Below are positions 1 through 8,704 of a DNA stretch of 64,000 bases, piece by piece. The notes under the pieces are model-generated. The model had not been told where the DNA came from. It was given only the letters and a program-made list of their open reading frames with translations, and searched no databases. Where the stretch lies: positions 62,001-126,000 of the forward strand of contig CAIXXM010000107.1 in NCBI GenBank assembly GCA_903923395.1, read 5' to 3'. The position numbers and the translations under genes were made by a program. This DNA is from an uncultured Acidobacteriia bacterium (GTDB taxonomy: Bacteria > Acidobacteriota > Terriglobia > Bryobacterales > Bryobacteraceae). How positions within the stretch are numbered: position 1 is the stretch's first letter; each line of letters opens with the position of its first letter.

Positions 1-353
1 AGGAGTGCGAGGGTGCCGCAGGCGGAGGCGACCATGACCACGCAGCCGGGCACTTTGAGCAAAGGGGTGGCGACGGCTTCGGAACGGATCCACTTGTAGC
101 TCAGGGAAAAGGCGAGCAAGGGCATGAGAAAGGCGGCAAGGCCGAAGCTCTGCAAAGCCGCGTCAGCGACGTAAGCCCCATATTTTCCAATGAGATTGAG
201 CGGTCGCGCAGCGGCATCCGTAACGGTGTTCCAGGAAGGATCCTGGGCGTGGAACGATGCCAGACTGAGCAGAAGCAACAGTCCTGACATTAGATACACG
301 AGTCCTATCGCCTCGTTGAGGCGTGGATTTTGGGTAGGTTTTAAAAGCCTCAT
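1..353 (-). CDS. ftsK: DNA translocase FtsK, N-terminal fragment (runs off the window)
   Basis: Reading leftward from an ATG at 351-353, 117 codons stay open to the window edge. The product has a first membrane helix (residues about 16-33), the family phrase HAQDPSWNTVTDA and then NLIGKYGAYVADAALQ, followed by more hydrophobic helices. This is the four-helix N-terminal membrane domain of FtsK/SpoIIIE, which anchors the chromosome-segregation motor at the division septum. The motor and gamma domains lie outside the window. It is the last gene of a minus-strand run with uppP, a 48-codon gene and a membrane protein. Identity rests on the conserved N-terminal wording only; a related FtsK-type translocase paralogue is possible. 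Confidence 0.8.
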   Translation of the reverse strand, partial: MRLLKPTQNPRLNEAIGLVYLMSGLLLLLSLASFHAQDPSWNTVTDAAARPLNLIGKYGAYVADAALQSFGLAAFLMPLLAFSLSYKWIRSEAVATPLLKVPGCVVMVASACGTLAL

Positions 354-415
354 CCGGCTGGCGGTCGGAAGAAGCCAGAGCAGTTAATAGTATGGCAGAA
401 ATTGGCGCGGGGGAA

Positions 416-1093
416 TCAGGGTTCGGCAGTTGACGGGGAAAAATACTCTTCGTAGAAGTCAGGATCAAAGCGGTTTGCTGCGCGCACAGATTGGAGTGGA
501 ATGATGACGACAAAATCGTCAGGAATCATCCCATCGGAAAATTTGTCGGAGTAGTCGATCATCTGCCTCACAGCAAGGGAGTCTTTGTCGCGATAGCCGC
601 TTAGAATCGGGACCAGGCTGAAGAACTTTTCGGTAGGTTTGAGATTGGGGCTTTCAAATACGTAGCCTGCGTACCATTTCCGGTTCTCAAGGGTAATCGC
701 AATCATGGTGTCCGTGTTGGCTGCTTCCAGCATCAAGAGACTGAGTGAGTCCCCGTGTTCCCGTATGGTCTTCGCACGCTCAAGATCGGGATTGAGGAAT
801 CGATTCCAGCCCCAAGCCCCAGCAACGGATAAGACTACCGACAGGACGAATGTTCCCAAGTAAGGAAGATCGGAAAACTGAGTCAGAAAAGGGCGGAACT
901 GCCAGAACTGAGGGGTTAGTTTCAACAGACAAACGATTGCCCGCGCAAGGCCAAGCAACAAGGCCCCTGCGAAGGATGAGTGAAACAAAAGCCGGTAGCC
1001 ATCGAGCATCTGCGCGCGGAACCGGAATTTATGACAGAAGGAGATGAACAGGTAGCCGGATAGCAGGGCAAGAACAAGAAGATTCGCTGGCAC
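416..1093 (-). CDS. Uncharacterised membrane protein, 225 aa
   Basis: I do not recognise a named family with confidence. The start is GTG at 1091-1093, three bases after the stop of the upstream 48-codon gene, so the two are probably translationally coupled. The N-terminal half has about three hydrophobic helices (residues about 3-17, 40-60 and 78-95). The C-terminal half is soluble and beta-rich, with ENRKWYAGYVFESPN and a later PILSGYRDKDSLAVRQ, then a segment ending in VVIIPLQSVRAANRFD. Such a short-helix anchor plus small cytosolic beta domain occurs in several unnamed bacterial families. It lies 62 bases upstream of ftsK in the same direction. Confidence 0.7.
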   Translation of the reverse strand: MPANLLVLALLSGYLFISFCHKFRFRAQMLDGYRLLFHSSFAGALLLGLARAIVCLLKLTPQFWQFRPFLTQFSDLPYLGTFVLSVVLSVAGAWGWNRFLNPDLERAKTIREHGDSLSLLMLEAANTDTMIAITLENRKWYAGYVFESPNLKPTEKFFSLVPILSGYRDKDSLAVRQMIDYSDKFSDGMIPDDFVVIIPLQSVRAANRFDPDFYEEYFSPSTAEP

Positions 1094-1096
1094 CGG

Positions 1097-1243
1097 TTAA
1101 CGGCTTACACCGGCTTTAGGGAGATTTTTCACCTTGCGGCGCAGAGTCTCAAGATCTTTCTTGACACGCTCTGACTGCATTAGGGCTTTTAGATTTACCA
1201 CCAGGCGGTCACCCCGCAAGGTAAGTTTCTGTTGCTCTTCCAT
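1097..1243 (-). CDS. Small basic protein, 48 aa, uncharacterised
   Basis: A short open frame with ATG at 1241-1243 and TAA at 1097-1099. It begins MEEQQKLTLRGDRLVVNLK and continues as a charged helix rich in Lys, Arg and Leu, ending KNLPKAGVSR. An AAGG lies a few bases before the start. The next gene begins three bases after its stop and uppP ends 24 bases before its start, so it sits inside a tight minus-strand operon, which is the main support. It could be a small helical accessory protein of the membrane gene downstream. No function is assigned. Confidence 0.5.
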   Translation of the reverse strand: MEEQQKLTLRGDRLVVNLKALMQSERVKKDLETLRRKVKNLPKAGVSR

Positions 1244-1267
1244 ACTGCCTTGATGATACACCCTCTT

Positions 1268-2143
1268 TTACTTATTCATCGCCCAGAAAAACACAGCAAT
1301 CCCGGCCAAAATCCGGTAGATTGCGAAGGGCACAAAGCCCCGGCGGCGGACCCAGTGCATGAACCAGGCCACCACCGCATAGGCCACGAGGAATGACACA
1401 ACGAAGCCAATCGCGAGAATGATCCAGCCGTGGGAATCGATATGCAGCGGAGCAGCGGCCTCAGCACCCTTGCCGCCCTTGAGGGTCTTCAGAAGGTCAT
1501 AGCCGGTGGCAGCAGCCATCGTCGGGATGGAAACCAGGAATGAGAACTCCAGTGCTGCGGTACGGCTGAGTCCGGAAACCTGCCCCGCGGCGATGGTCAC
1601 CATGGAACGGGATGTACCCGGGAAAACTGCCGAGAGGACCTGGCAGAGGCCGATCCAAACCGATTGCAACAGGCTCATGTGTTCCAGTTCTTCCGCAGCC
1701 GTGGCGAAGTTGCCGCCCCGCTTTTCGCCGAACCTGGCATCCACCACCCACATCACAATGCCGCCGACGATCAGCGCCGTTGCCATCAATTTCAAATCTT
1801 CCAGATGCTTGCCGATGATCTTGGTGAGCAGGAATGCCGGTCCGGCGGTGCACACGAAAGCAACGGCGGTCAGGCCAAGGGGATGGGTCAGCAGGGTTTT
1901 ATCCCCTTTGACGCCCTTGGGAAAGGTTGCAAAGAAAGCGGTGATGCGCGTCCAGAAGTAAATCGGCAGGCAGAGGATGGCACCCAACTGGATCACGATC
2001 GAGAACATCTTCCAGTAGCCGTCCCCCAGATCCATGCCGAGCAGGGCTTCTGCGATACGGAGATGCGCGGTCGAACTGACCGGCAGGAATTCAGTAAGAC
2101 CCTCGACGATGCCGAGGAGGACGGAAAGGAGATAGTCGTTCAA
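1268..2143 (-). CDS. uppP: Undecaprenyl-diphosphatase UppP (BacA family)
   Basis: Dephosphorylates undecaprenyl diphosphate to recycle the lipid carrier used for peptidoglycan and other surface polymers; an integral inner-membrane enzyme. The 291-residue product carries both family signatures: GIVEGLTEFLPVSSTAHL near the N-terminus, with the catalytic Glu residues, and PGTSRSM in the middle, with the catalytic Ser/Arg. Seven or eight hydrophobic helices follow the usual spacing and the length is slightly above the usual 265-280. The chosen start is TTG at 2141-2143, because the only ATG just upstream is followed in frame by TAA. It is first in a minus-strand operon and divergent from pyruvate kinase, with 82 bases between starts for both promoters. 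Confidence 0.95.
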   Translation of the reverse strand: MNDYLLSVLLGIVEGLTEFLPVSSTAHLRIAEALLGMDLGDGYWKMFSIVIQLGAILCLPIYFWTRITAFFATFPKGVKGDKTLLTHPLGLTAVAFVCTAGPAFLLTKIIGKHLEDLKLMATALIVGGIVMWVVDARFGEKRGGNFATAAEELEHMSLLQSVWIGLCQVLSAVFPGTSRSMVTIAAGQVSGLSRTAALEFSFLVSIPTMAAATGYDLLKTLKGGKGAEAAAPLHIDSHGWIILAIGFVVSFLVAYAVVAWFMHWVRRRGFVPFAIYRILAGIAVFFWAMNK

Positions 2144-2225
2144 CCCGTTAGGTTACCGCATTTGGGGGCGGATTTGGGGCATTTCACTGGTTCTTCACAT
2201 GCCTTGGCTATCCTTGAAAGAACCG

Positions 2226-3635
2226 ATGTCGAAAGCCAAAATCGTAGTTACTCTGGGTCCTGCAAGCGATTCTCTTGAAACAGTGAAGGCATTAATGCTT
2301 GCCGGGGCAGGGATTTTCCGGCTAAATGCATCCCACGGAGCCTGGGCGGACCATGAGCGCCGGATCGGCGTGGTGCGGCAGGCGGAAGCAGAATTGGGAC
2401 GGCCCGCTGCAGTGCTGCTCGACCTGCAGGGACCGAAGATCAGACTGGGGAAATTTGAATTTGGAAAGGTGCAACTCGTTACCGGTCAGCGGTTTACGAT
2501 TTCCACGATACGCACCTTGGGCAACTCGCAAAAGGCGTCTACCTCGTATGCTGCGTTCGCAACCGACGTGCGTCCCGGAGACCGGGTTTTGCTGAACGAT
2601 GGCGCGGTGGTGCTCAAGGCGATCGAAAACGACGGCACGGAAGTCATCTTCGAGGTGATGCAGGGCGGTCCAGCCGGTGATAACAAGGGCATCAACCTGC
2701 CCGGGGTAAAGGTCAGCGCACCTTCCATGACCGAAAAGGACATTGAGGATCTCAAGAGCGGTCTGGCCGCAGGTGTGGATTTCGTGGCGCTTTCTTTCGT
2801 CCGCCGTTGCGCCGATGTGCGGGCGCTGCGTGAATTGATGGGCAATACGAAGGTGCCGATCATTGCCAAAATCGAAAAGCCGGAAGCTTTGGAAGACATT
2901 GATGAGATCCTCCGGGAATCGAACGGCATCATGGTGGCGCGCGGAGATCTGGGCGTGGAGATGTCGCTCGAAGCCGTACCTCCCATCCAGAAGATGCTGA
3001 TCCGGAAGGCACGGAAGCAGAACCGCTTTGTAATCACGGCGACGCAGATGCTGGAATCCATGATTGAGAACGCGAACCCCACGCGGGCGGAAATCAGTGA
3101 CGTGGCGAACGCGATTTACGATGGCACGGATGCGGTGATGCTCTCCGCGGAGACCTCCGTGGGCAAGTATCCGGTGGAAGCCGTGGCATATATGGCCCGC
3201 ACCGCGGCGGAGGCAGAGAAAGGCATCAACCGGCGCGGCTTCTCCGAAAAGGGTCTACTCTCAGGTGGTTCTGATTCCGAAGTAGTAGCAGACGCGGCCT
3301 ATCATTCCGCCAAACATGCGAACGTGCAGGCCATTGTGGTCTTCACACAGATGGGCTACAGCGCGCGTTTGATTTCGCGTTACCATCCGCCGGTGCGAAT
3401 TATCGCGATGACAGATTCGCAGACCGTGATGCGGCGGTTGCTGGTGAATTACGGAGTGGAGCCGGTAATGGCACCGGCGGTGCAGACGACGGATGACATG
3501 CTGGAACAGATGAACTCCATGCTGGTGGAACAGGGCTATCTCCGCCCCGGTGACAAGGTGGTGTTCGTGGCCGGCCAGCCGGTGGGACGTTCCGGCTCTA
3601 CCAACCTGATGAAACTGCACCGCGTTACAGGGTGA
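2226..3635 (+). CDS. pyk: Pyruvate kinase
   Basis: Catalyses phosphoenolpyruvate + ADP to pyruvate + ATP, the last step of glycolysis. The 469-residue product begins MSKAKIVVTLGPAS, has LLDLQGPKIRLG near residue 70, the active-site Lys segment IIAKIEKPEAL near 213, the metal and substrate loop MVARGDLGVE near 237, and DAVMLSAETSVGKYP near 308. A C-terminal regulatory domain follows. A longer frame opens at ATG 2199, but the ATG at 2226 matches the family N-terminus and is preferred. It heads a tight five-gene plus-strand run; the next gene starts four bases after its stop. Confidence 0.96.
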   Translation: MSKAKIVVTLGPASDSLETVKALMLAGAGIFRLNASHGAWADHERRIGVVRQAEAELGRPAAVLLDLQGPKIRLGKFEFGKVQLVTGQRFTISTIRTLGNSQKASTSYAAFATDVRPGDRVLLNDGAVVLKAIENDGTEVIFEVMQGGPAGDNKGINLPGVKVSAPSMTEKDIEDLKSGLAAGVDFVALSFVRRCADVRALRELMGNTKVPIIAKIEKPEALEDIDEILRESNGIMVARGDLGVEMSLEAVPPIQKMLIRKARKQNRFVITATQMLESMIENANPTRAEISDVANAIYDGTDAVMLSAETSVGKYPVEAVAYMARTAAEAEKGINRRGFSEKGLLSGGSDSEVVADAAYHSAKHANVQAIVVFTQMGYSARLISRYHPPVRIIAMTDSQTVMRRLLVNYGVEPVMAPAVQTTDDMLEQMNSMLVEQGYLRPGDKVVFVAGQPVGRSGSTNLMKLHRVTG

Positions 3636-3639
3636 ATCA

Positions 3640-4530
3640 GTGGAGAATCTGCACGTTGATACCCGCGGCTCCGGCACCCCTGTGGTGGTGCTGGAATCCG
3701 GTATCGCGGCAAGCAGTGTGAGCTGGGCGCTGGTGCGGGATGAGATCGCAAAGTTCGCCACCGTGGTGAGCTATGACCGCGCCGGTTTTGGCTACAGCGG
3801 TCCGCCGGACCACAACTGCACGGCTGCGGATGCGGCGCGGGACCTGGCCGCCATGCTGGAGCATCACATTCCTGGTCCTTACCTGTTGGTGGGGCATTCC
3901 TTTGGCGGCCTGATTGTGCGCCGTTATCAGCAGGATCATCCCGGGCGCGTTGCGGGCATGGTTTTGCTGGACCCCGTGATCCGATCCGAATGGCGCAATG
4001 CCAGCGGGCGGAAGAAAGTAATGCTGGGGCGGGGCGTGATGCTTTCCCGCCGGGGAGCCTGGATGGCGAAGGTCGGCATTGTGGGCTTTGCCCTGCGCAA
4101 ACTGGTTTCCGGTTCGAATACGCTGCCGAAGATGATGGCGAAAGCGTCGGCGGGTCCTGGGTCCGGCGTGGCAGTCCGGCTTGCCAATCAGGTAAAGAAA
4201 CTGCCGCGCGAGACTTGGCCTGTGATGGCGGAGCACTGGAGCAAAGCGCAGTCTTTCCGCACCATGGCCGATTATCTGGAGAGCCTGCCCGAATCCGTAA
4301 CGCAACTGGATGAGCGCCGCACTCTGGGCGAGTTGCCCATCACCATCCTTACGGCGGAAACCACGGGTCCCGATGGCATTCGGGAGCATGCCACAGACAG
4401 CCGTCTTTCGAGGCGCGGACAGCACCGAATCATCGCCGGGTCAGGGCACTGGCTCCAACTCGACCAGCCCGCCGAAGTGATTGAGGCAGTTCGGGAAATG
4501 TGCGCTGTGATAGAGATGGGCGCACAATAG
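3640..4530 (+). CDS. Alpha/beta-hydrolase, 296 aa
   Basis: Alpha/beta-hydrolase fold enzyme of unknown substrate. The nucleophile elbow is GHSFGG (residues about 87-92), after the oxyanion region VVLESGIAASSVSW and the strand YDRAGFGYSG. The late ILTAETTGPDG may carry the acid residue and AGSGHWLQLDQP the catalytic His. The start is GTG at 3640-3642, four bases after the pyruvate kinase stop. No signal peptide is evident, so it is probably cytoplasmic. It resembles the haloperoxidase/lipase-like group, but the substrate cannot be read from sequence. Confidence 0.88.
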   Translation: MENLHVDTRGSGTPVVVLESGIAASSVSWALVRDEIAKFATVVSYDRAGFGYSGPPDHNCTAADAARDLAAMLEHHIPGPYLLVGHSFGGLIVRRYQQDHPGRVAGMVLLDPVIRSEWRNASGRKKVMLGRGVMLSRRGAWMAKVGIVGFALRKLVSGSNTLPKMMAKASAGPGSGVAVRLANQVKKLPRETWPVMAEHWSKAQSFRTMADYLESLPESVTQLDERRTLGELPITILTAETTGPDGIREHATDSRLSRRGQHRIIAGSGHWLQLDQPAEVIEAVREMCAVIEMGAQ

Positions 4531-4534
4531 AAGT

Positions 4535-5443
4535 ATGGTTGAGGCAGTGGAACTCGCACCGGACTTGGCAGTCCTCCGGGCGAGCATCGCGAATGTTTAT
4601 TTCGCGGGTACGAGGGATTCCTGGGTTTTGATTGATACTGGCGTACCGGGCTGGGGGCCGAAGATCCGTGCCGCGGCGGAAAAGCGTTTTGGCGAAACGA
4701 AGCCAAAAGCGATTCTGCTCACGCATGGACACTTTGACCATGCCGCCTGCGCAATGGAACTGGCGAAGTTCTGGGAAGTCCCGGTTTACGCACACCGCAT
4801 GGAGTTTCCTTATCTGACCGGGCAATCGGCCTATCCGCAAAAGGACCCCACCGTTGGTGGAGCGATGGCCTTCCTGAGCCGTTTCTTCCCCAGCCGCACG
4901 GTGAACATCGGCACCGTATTGAAGGAGTTGCCGGAATCCCATGAGATTCCCGGCCTCGCGGGCTGGAGGTGGATCGAGGCACCGGGCCATGCCCCCGGCC
5001 AGGTTTGTTTCTGGCAGGAGGCCGGGCGGATAATCGTTGCCGGAGATGCTTTGGCCACCGTTGATCTGGATTCCTGGCGCAAGCTGATTGCGTGGAAGCA
5101 GGAGATCGCGAAGCCGCCCTCACCGTTTAATTACAACTGGGAACTGGCGCGGCAGAGCGTACTTACCATTGCAGCGCTGAAGCCGCGGATTCTGGCCTGC
5201 GGACATGGAGATCCGGTTGCCGGTGAGAATGTAGCTGCTCAGCTGGAAGCCTTCGCGGGCAAGTTTGAACCTCCCAAACACGGGCGCTATTCCACGGAGC
5301 CGGCCCACACTAACGAAAACGGTGTGTTCTATGAACCACCGGCGCCGAAAGATAACCTGCCGAAGATAGCCGCCGGAGCAGCGGCGGGTGTGTTCGTGGT
5401 CGCTGGTCTGCTTTATAACAGGCGGCGGAAGAAACCGGAGTAA
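4535..5443 (+). CDS. Metallo-beta-lactamase-fold hydrolase with C-terminal membrane anchor
   Basis: The metal-binding motif LLTHGHFDHAACAMELAK (HxHxDH) lies near residue 68. A later His is in EAPGHAPGQVCFW, the Asp in VAGDALATVD and the final His in ACGHGDPVAG, so the dinuclear metal site looks complete. Unusually for this family the protein ends with a hydrophobic segment (IAAGAAAGVFVVAGLLY) and a basic tail RRRKKPE, which suggests a tail-anchored protein with its catalytic domain in the cytoplasm. A glyoxalase II-like or lactonase role is possible but not shown. It lies four bases after the preceding hydrolase and abuts the next one with no gap. Confidence 0.88.
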   Translation: MVEAVELAPDLAVLRASIANVYFAGTRDSWVLIDTGVPGWGPKIRAAAEKRFGETKPKAILLTHGHFDHAACAMELAKFWEVPVYAHRMEFPYLTGQSAYPQKDPTVGGAMAFLSRFFPSRTVNIGTVLKELPESHEIPGLAGWRWIEAPGHAPGQVCFWQEAGRIIVAGDALATVDLDSWRKLIAWKQEIAKPPSPFNYNWELARQSVLTIAALKPRILACGHGDPVAGENVAAQLEAFAGKFEPPKHGRYSTEPAHTNENGVFYEPPAPKDNLPKIAAGAAAGVFVVAGLLYNRRRKKPE

Positions 5444-6205
5444 GTGGCGCAAGTTATCCAGACCAAGCTGGGCCAGGTGGAGTTCGAGATAGCAGGCTCG
5501 GGACCACCCCTGATCGTTTTCCATGGCTCGCCAGGCGGCTGGGATGGTGCGCTTCTTTGTGCGGAACAGCACTTACCCGAAGGCTTTCAAATCATCGGCT
5601 TCTCACGGCCGGGTTATCTGGGGACTCCGCTCACGAACAATGGCAGCGCGGAACAGCAGGCCGGTCTTGCGGCAGCTTTACTGGATGAACTAAGTATCCC
5701 GTCGGCAGCAGTCTACGGACTTTCCGGAGGTGGCCCTTATGCGCTGGCATTTGCGATCAACCACCCGGAGCGCTGCAGCGGATTGATTCTCGGCGCGACA
5801 GTAACCAAGCGGGATCCGCGGCCGGACTGGCAACTCCACTGCGAGACGGCCCTGCTGCACTTATTGGATTGGCTGGTGTGGATTCCAGGGTATCTTGCGC
5901 CAGGCTGGAAGTGGTCACGGATTCTCAGGGTCATCGCTCCGTTCTCAAGACGTGCCTCTGGTTATCGGAATGACGTGCAAGTGTTCAATCAACTACCGCC
6001 CTTTGCGCTGGGAAAGATATCTTGTCCGGTCCTGATGGTGCATGACCGCGAAGACCGCAATGCATCATTCGCGCACGCACGGGAGACCGCGCTTCGCATC
6101 CCGGATTGCCACAAGGTATTCGTAGAGGGATGTGGCCACATTGATGTGTTTGACCGCCCATGGTTCGCGAAACGATCCGCCGCTTCCTATTCTGATAAAT
6201 TCTAG
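5444..6205 (+). CDS. Alpha/beta-hydrolase, 253 aa
   Basis: Second alpha/beta-hydrolase of this operon, unlike the first in sequence. It has an HGSPGGWDGA oxyanion loop, the nucleophile elbow GLSGGGPYALAFA, a probable acid in HDREDRNAS and a catalytic His in VEGCGHIDVFD. It starts at GTG 5444, immediately after the TAA of the metallo-hydrolase, so the two are probably translated in a coupled way. The short cap region suggests a small hydrophobic substrate. A proline iminopeptidase-like or epoxide hydrolase-like role is possible; the substrate is unknown. Confidence 0.87.
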   Translation: MAQVIQTKLGQVEFEIAGSGPPLIVFHGSPGGWDGALLCAEQHLPEGFQIIGFSRPGYLGTPLTNNGSAEQQAGLAAALLDELSIPSAAVYGLSGGGPYALAFAINHPERCSGLILGATVTKRDPRPDWQLHCETALLHLLDWLVWIPGYLAPGWKWSRILRVIAPFSRRASGYRNDVQVFNQLPPFALGKISCPVLMVHDREDRNASFAHARETALRIPDCHKVFVEGCGHIDVFDRPWFAKRSAASYSDKF

Positions 6206-6209
6206 CCGT

Positions 6210-8681
6210 ATGTCTATCGGCAGAAGGCGTTTTCTCAAAGCTGCGGCGGCTTCCCTGCCCGCGGCGGCACTGGCGCAAAGACCCGGCCTCGAAATCACTG
6301 ATCACAGCGGTCTGGAACTGGGCTGGGCGCTCGACGAATTGCGCAGCGCGGTCCGCGGCAGGCTCCGGGTGGAGTTAGTGCGTGATCGTACTATGCCGCC
6401 GGAAGGCTTCCTGATCACTAAGCCGGCCGGCGGCGTCAGGATCGCTGCTTCTTCCCGGCTTGGCTTTCATTACGCGATTCTCGACATGGCCGACCAGGCG
6501 CAGCACGGGGGAGATCCGGAGTTGATCCCAGCGGGAAAGCAGGTGCCGGTCAATGCCGTCCGCAGCATGACGCGGGCCTTTGTCAGTGATGTGGAAGACA
6601 AGCCGTGGTTCTACGATAAAGACTTCTGGCGCGGCTATCTTACCAATCTGGTAACACAGCGCTTCAACCGCTTCAGTCTCACCCTGGGCCTGGGATATGA
6701 CTTTCCACGCGGAGTTACCGGGGACTATCTACACTTCCCTTATCCCTACTTATTCGATGTTCCGGGGTTCAATGTCCGCGCCGTCCCTCTGGAAGACTCC
6801 GAGCGGGTTCGAAATCTGGAGGCATTGCAGTTTATCAGTCAGGAAGCAGCGCGCCGTGGACTGCATTTCCAGTTAGGGATCTGGACGCATGCGTATGAAT
6901 GGACAGACAGCCCGAAGTCGCATCACCACATTACCGGTCTGACGCCGGAAACACATGGCCCTTACTGCCGCGCGGCCATGGCGAAGCTCTTGCGCGAATG
7001 CCCCGGGATTAGCGGTGTCACCATGCGCGTCCATGGGGAGAGCGGTGTTCCGGAAGGGAGCTATGCGTTCTGGGAAATGGTCTTCGATGGAATCAAGAGC
7101 GCCGGGCGGACCATAGAAATCGACATGCATGCCAAGGGCCTGGACCAGCGCATGATCAACCTTGGCGTGAAGACGGGCATGCCGGTGAAGGTATCTCCCA
7201 AGTTCTGGGCGGAACACATGGGACTGGGGTATCAGCAGGCTGCAATCCGCGAACTGGAAATGCCCAGGGAGGGTGAACTAAATGATAAGTACTTCAGCCT
7301 CAGCAATGGTTCGCGCCGCTTCATGCGTTACGGCTACGGTGACTTATTCCAGACAGGCAGGAAGTTTGACGTTCTCTTCCGGATGTGGCCGGGAACGCAG
7401 CGACTGTTACTTTGGGGCGACCCCGGGACGGCCGCCGGATTTGGAGAAGCAGCGCACTTTGCCGGTGCTTCAGGCATTGAGATCTGCGAGCCACTGTTCT
7501 TCAAGGGACGCCAGGGATCAGGCTTGCCCGGCGGACGCTGCGCCTATGCGGAGGAAGCGCTCAGTCCGAAATACGACTGGCAGAAGTATGAATATACTTA
7601 CCGGGTCTGGGGCAGGCTTCTTTATGATCCGAAAGCAGAACCTTCCGGCTGGCAACGTTATCTTCGCCACCATTTCGGACAGGCCGCTGCGGAGACAGAA
7701 AGCGCTCTGGCGAATGCGAGCCGCATCATGCCGCTGATTACCACAGCGCATTTGCCTTCCGCATCGAATTTGGGCTGCTGGATGGAAAACTACACGAATA
7801 TGCCCATAGTGGAAGGCAGCGCGGCGGTACCTTACAGCGATACGGTAACTCCGAAGCGCCTGGGTACAGTAAGTCCACTCGACCCGCAGATGTTTTCTTC
7901 CATCCAGGAATTTGTGAAGGGAGAGACGACGAAGTATTCGCCACTGGAAGTAGCGGACTGGCTGGCGGAGATGGCCGGCAACGCACTTCGTGATATCGAT
8001 GCGGCGGGTCGCAAGACAGCGACATCCCCCGTATTCCGCAGGTTTGATGAAGATATTCGTATCCTCGCAGGCCTGGGGAATTTCTTCAGCTTCCAACTTC
8101 GCAGCGCGGTGTTCTACGAAACCTGGCTTGGCAATCATGACCCCCGGCAATTGGAGCAGGCTTGTATCGCGTACGGCATTGCCTGTGACTCGTGGCGAAG
8201 GTTTTCTGAGCGGGCAAAGACGATCTATCGGGCAGATATTACGTTCGGGGATACCAAAGTGCGGCGCGGACACTGGGCAGACCGGCTTCCCGCAATCGAG
8301 AGGGACTTCGCGGCAATGAAGGCTCTGGCTCCGGGCATACAAACGGCTGGAACAGGAATGATAGCCGGGCGGCAAAAACGTTCTGCGATGGAGATGGAAC
8401 ATTCACCCGCAGCGGAGTTTCAGCCGGGTAAGGCGTTGCTCATATCTACCCGCACGAAAGCCGCAACACTGCAACTGGTCTACCGCCGTGTGAATCAGGC
8501 AGAAAGATGGGTAACTGCTGCGATGCAGCGGGATGGCGGCAGCTTGCGGGCCACCATCCCGGCGGAATATACGAATAGTCCGTTTCACCTGCAGTATTAC
8601 TTCGCTGGAGAGTCTATCTATCCGGGCTTTTCGAAGGGGCTGTCTTCGCAGCCTTACTACTTTGTGAAGAGGGCCACTTAG
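6210..8681 (+). CDS. Tat-exported glycosidase-like TIM-barrel protein, 823 aa
   Basis: The frame opens at 6132 inside the preceding gene, but ATG 6210 gives MSIGRRRFLKAAAASLPAAA, a twin-arginine-type signal peptide, and is preferred. After it comes a small alpha/beta domain with GVRIAASSRLGFHYAILDM, as in the N-terminal domains of GH20 and GH67 enzymes. The central part, with segments such as WRGYLTNLVTQRFNRFSLTL and QLGIWTHAYEW, reads like a TIM barrel, and GVTMRVHGESG may carry an acidic catalytic residue. A helical region and a C-terminal beta-sandwich follow. I infer a periplasmic or secreted sugar-active enzyme, perhaps alpha-glucuronidase-like; the substrate is unknown. It ends the pyk operon, four bases after the previous stop. 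Confidence 0.75.
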   Translation: MSIGRRRFLKAAAASLPAAALAQRPGLEITDHSGLELGWALDELRSAVRGRLRVELVRDRTMPPEGFLITKPAGGVRIAASSRLGFHYAILDMADQAQHGGDPELIPAGKQVPVNAVRSMTRAFVSDVEDKPWFYDKDFWRGYLTNLVTQRFNRFSLTLGLGYDFPRGVTGDYLHFPYPYLFDVPGFNVRAVPLEDSERVRNLEALQFISQEAARRGLHFQLGIWTHAYEWTDSPKSHHHITGLTPETHGPYCRAAMAKLLRECPGISGVTMRVHGESGVPEGSYAFWEMVFDGIKSAGRTIEIDMHAKGLDQRMINLGVKTGMPVKVSPKFWAEHMGLGYQQAAIRELEMPREGELNDKYFSLSNGSRRFMRYGYGDLFQTGRKFDVLFRMWPGTQRLLLWGDPGTAAGFGEAAHFAGASGIEICEPLFFKGRQGSGLPGGRCAYAEEALSPKYDWQKYEYTYRVWGRLLYDPKAEPSGWQRYLRHHFGQAAAETESALANASRIMPLITTAHLPSASNLGCWMENYTNMPIVEGSAAVPYSDTVTPKRLGTVSPLDPQMFSSIQEFVKGETTKYSPLEVADWLAEMAGNALRDIDAAGRKTATSPVFRRFDEDIRILAGLGNFFSFQLRSAVFYETWLGNHDPRQLEQACIAYGIACDSWRRFSERAKTIYRADITFGDTKVRRGHWADRLPAIERDFAAMKALAPGIQTAGTGMIAGRQKRSAMEMEHSPAAEFQPGKALLISTRTKAATLQLVYRRVNQAERWVTAAMQRDGGSLRATIPAEYTNSPFHLQYYFAGESIYPGFSKGLSSQPYYFVKRAT

Positions 8682-8704
8682 CCGCACAAGCGCGACCCTG
8701 TTGT

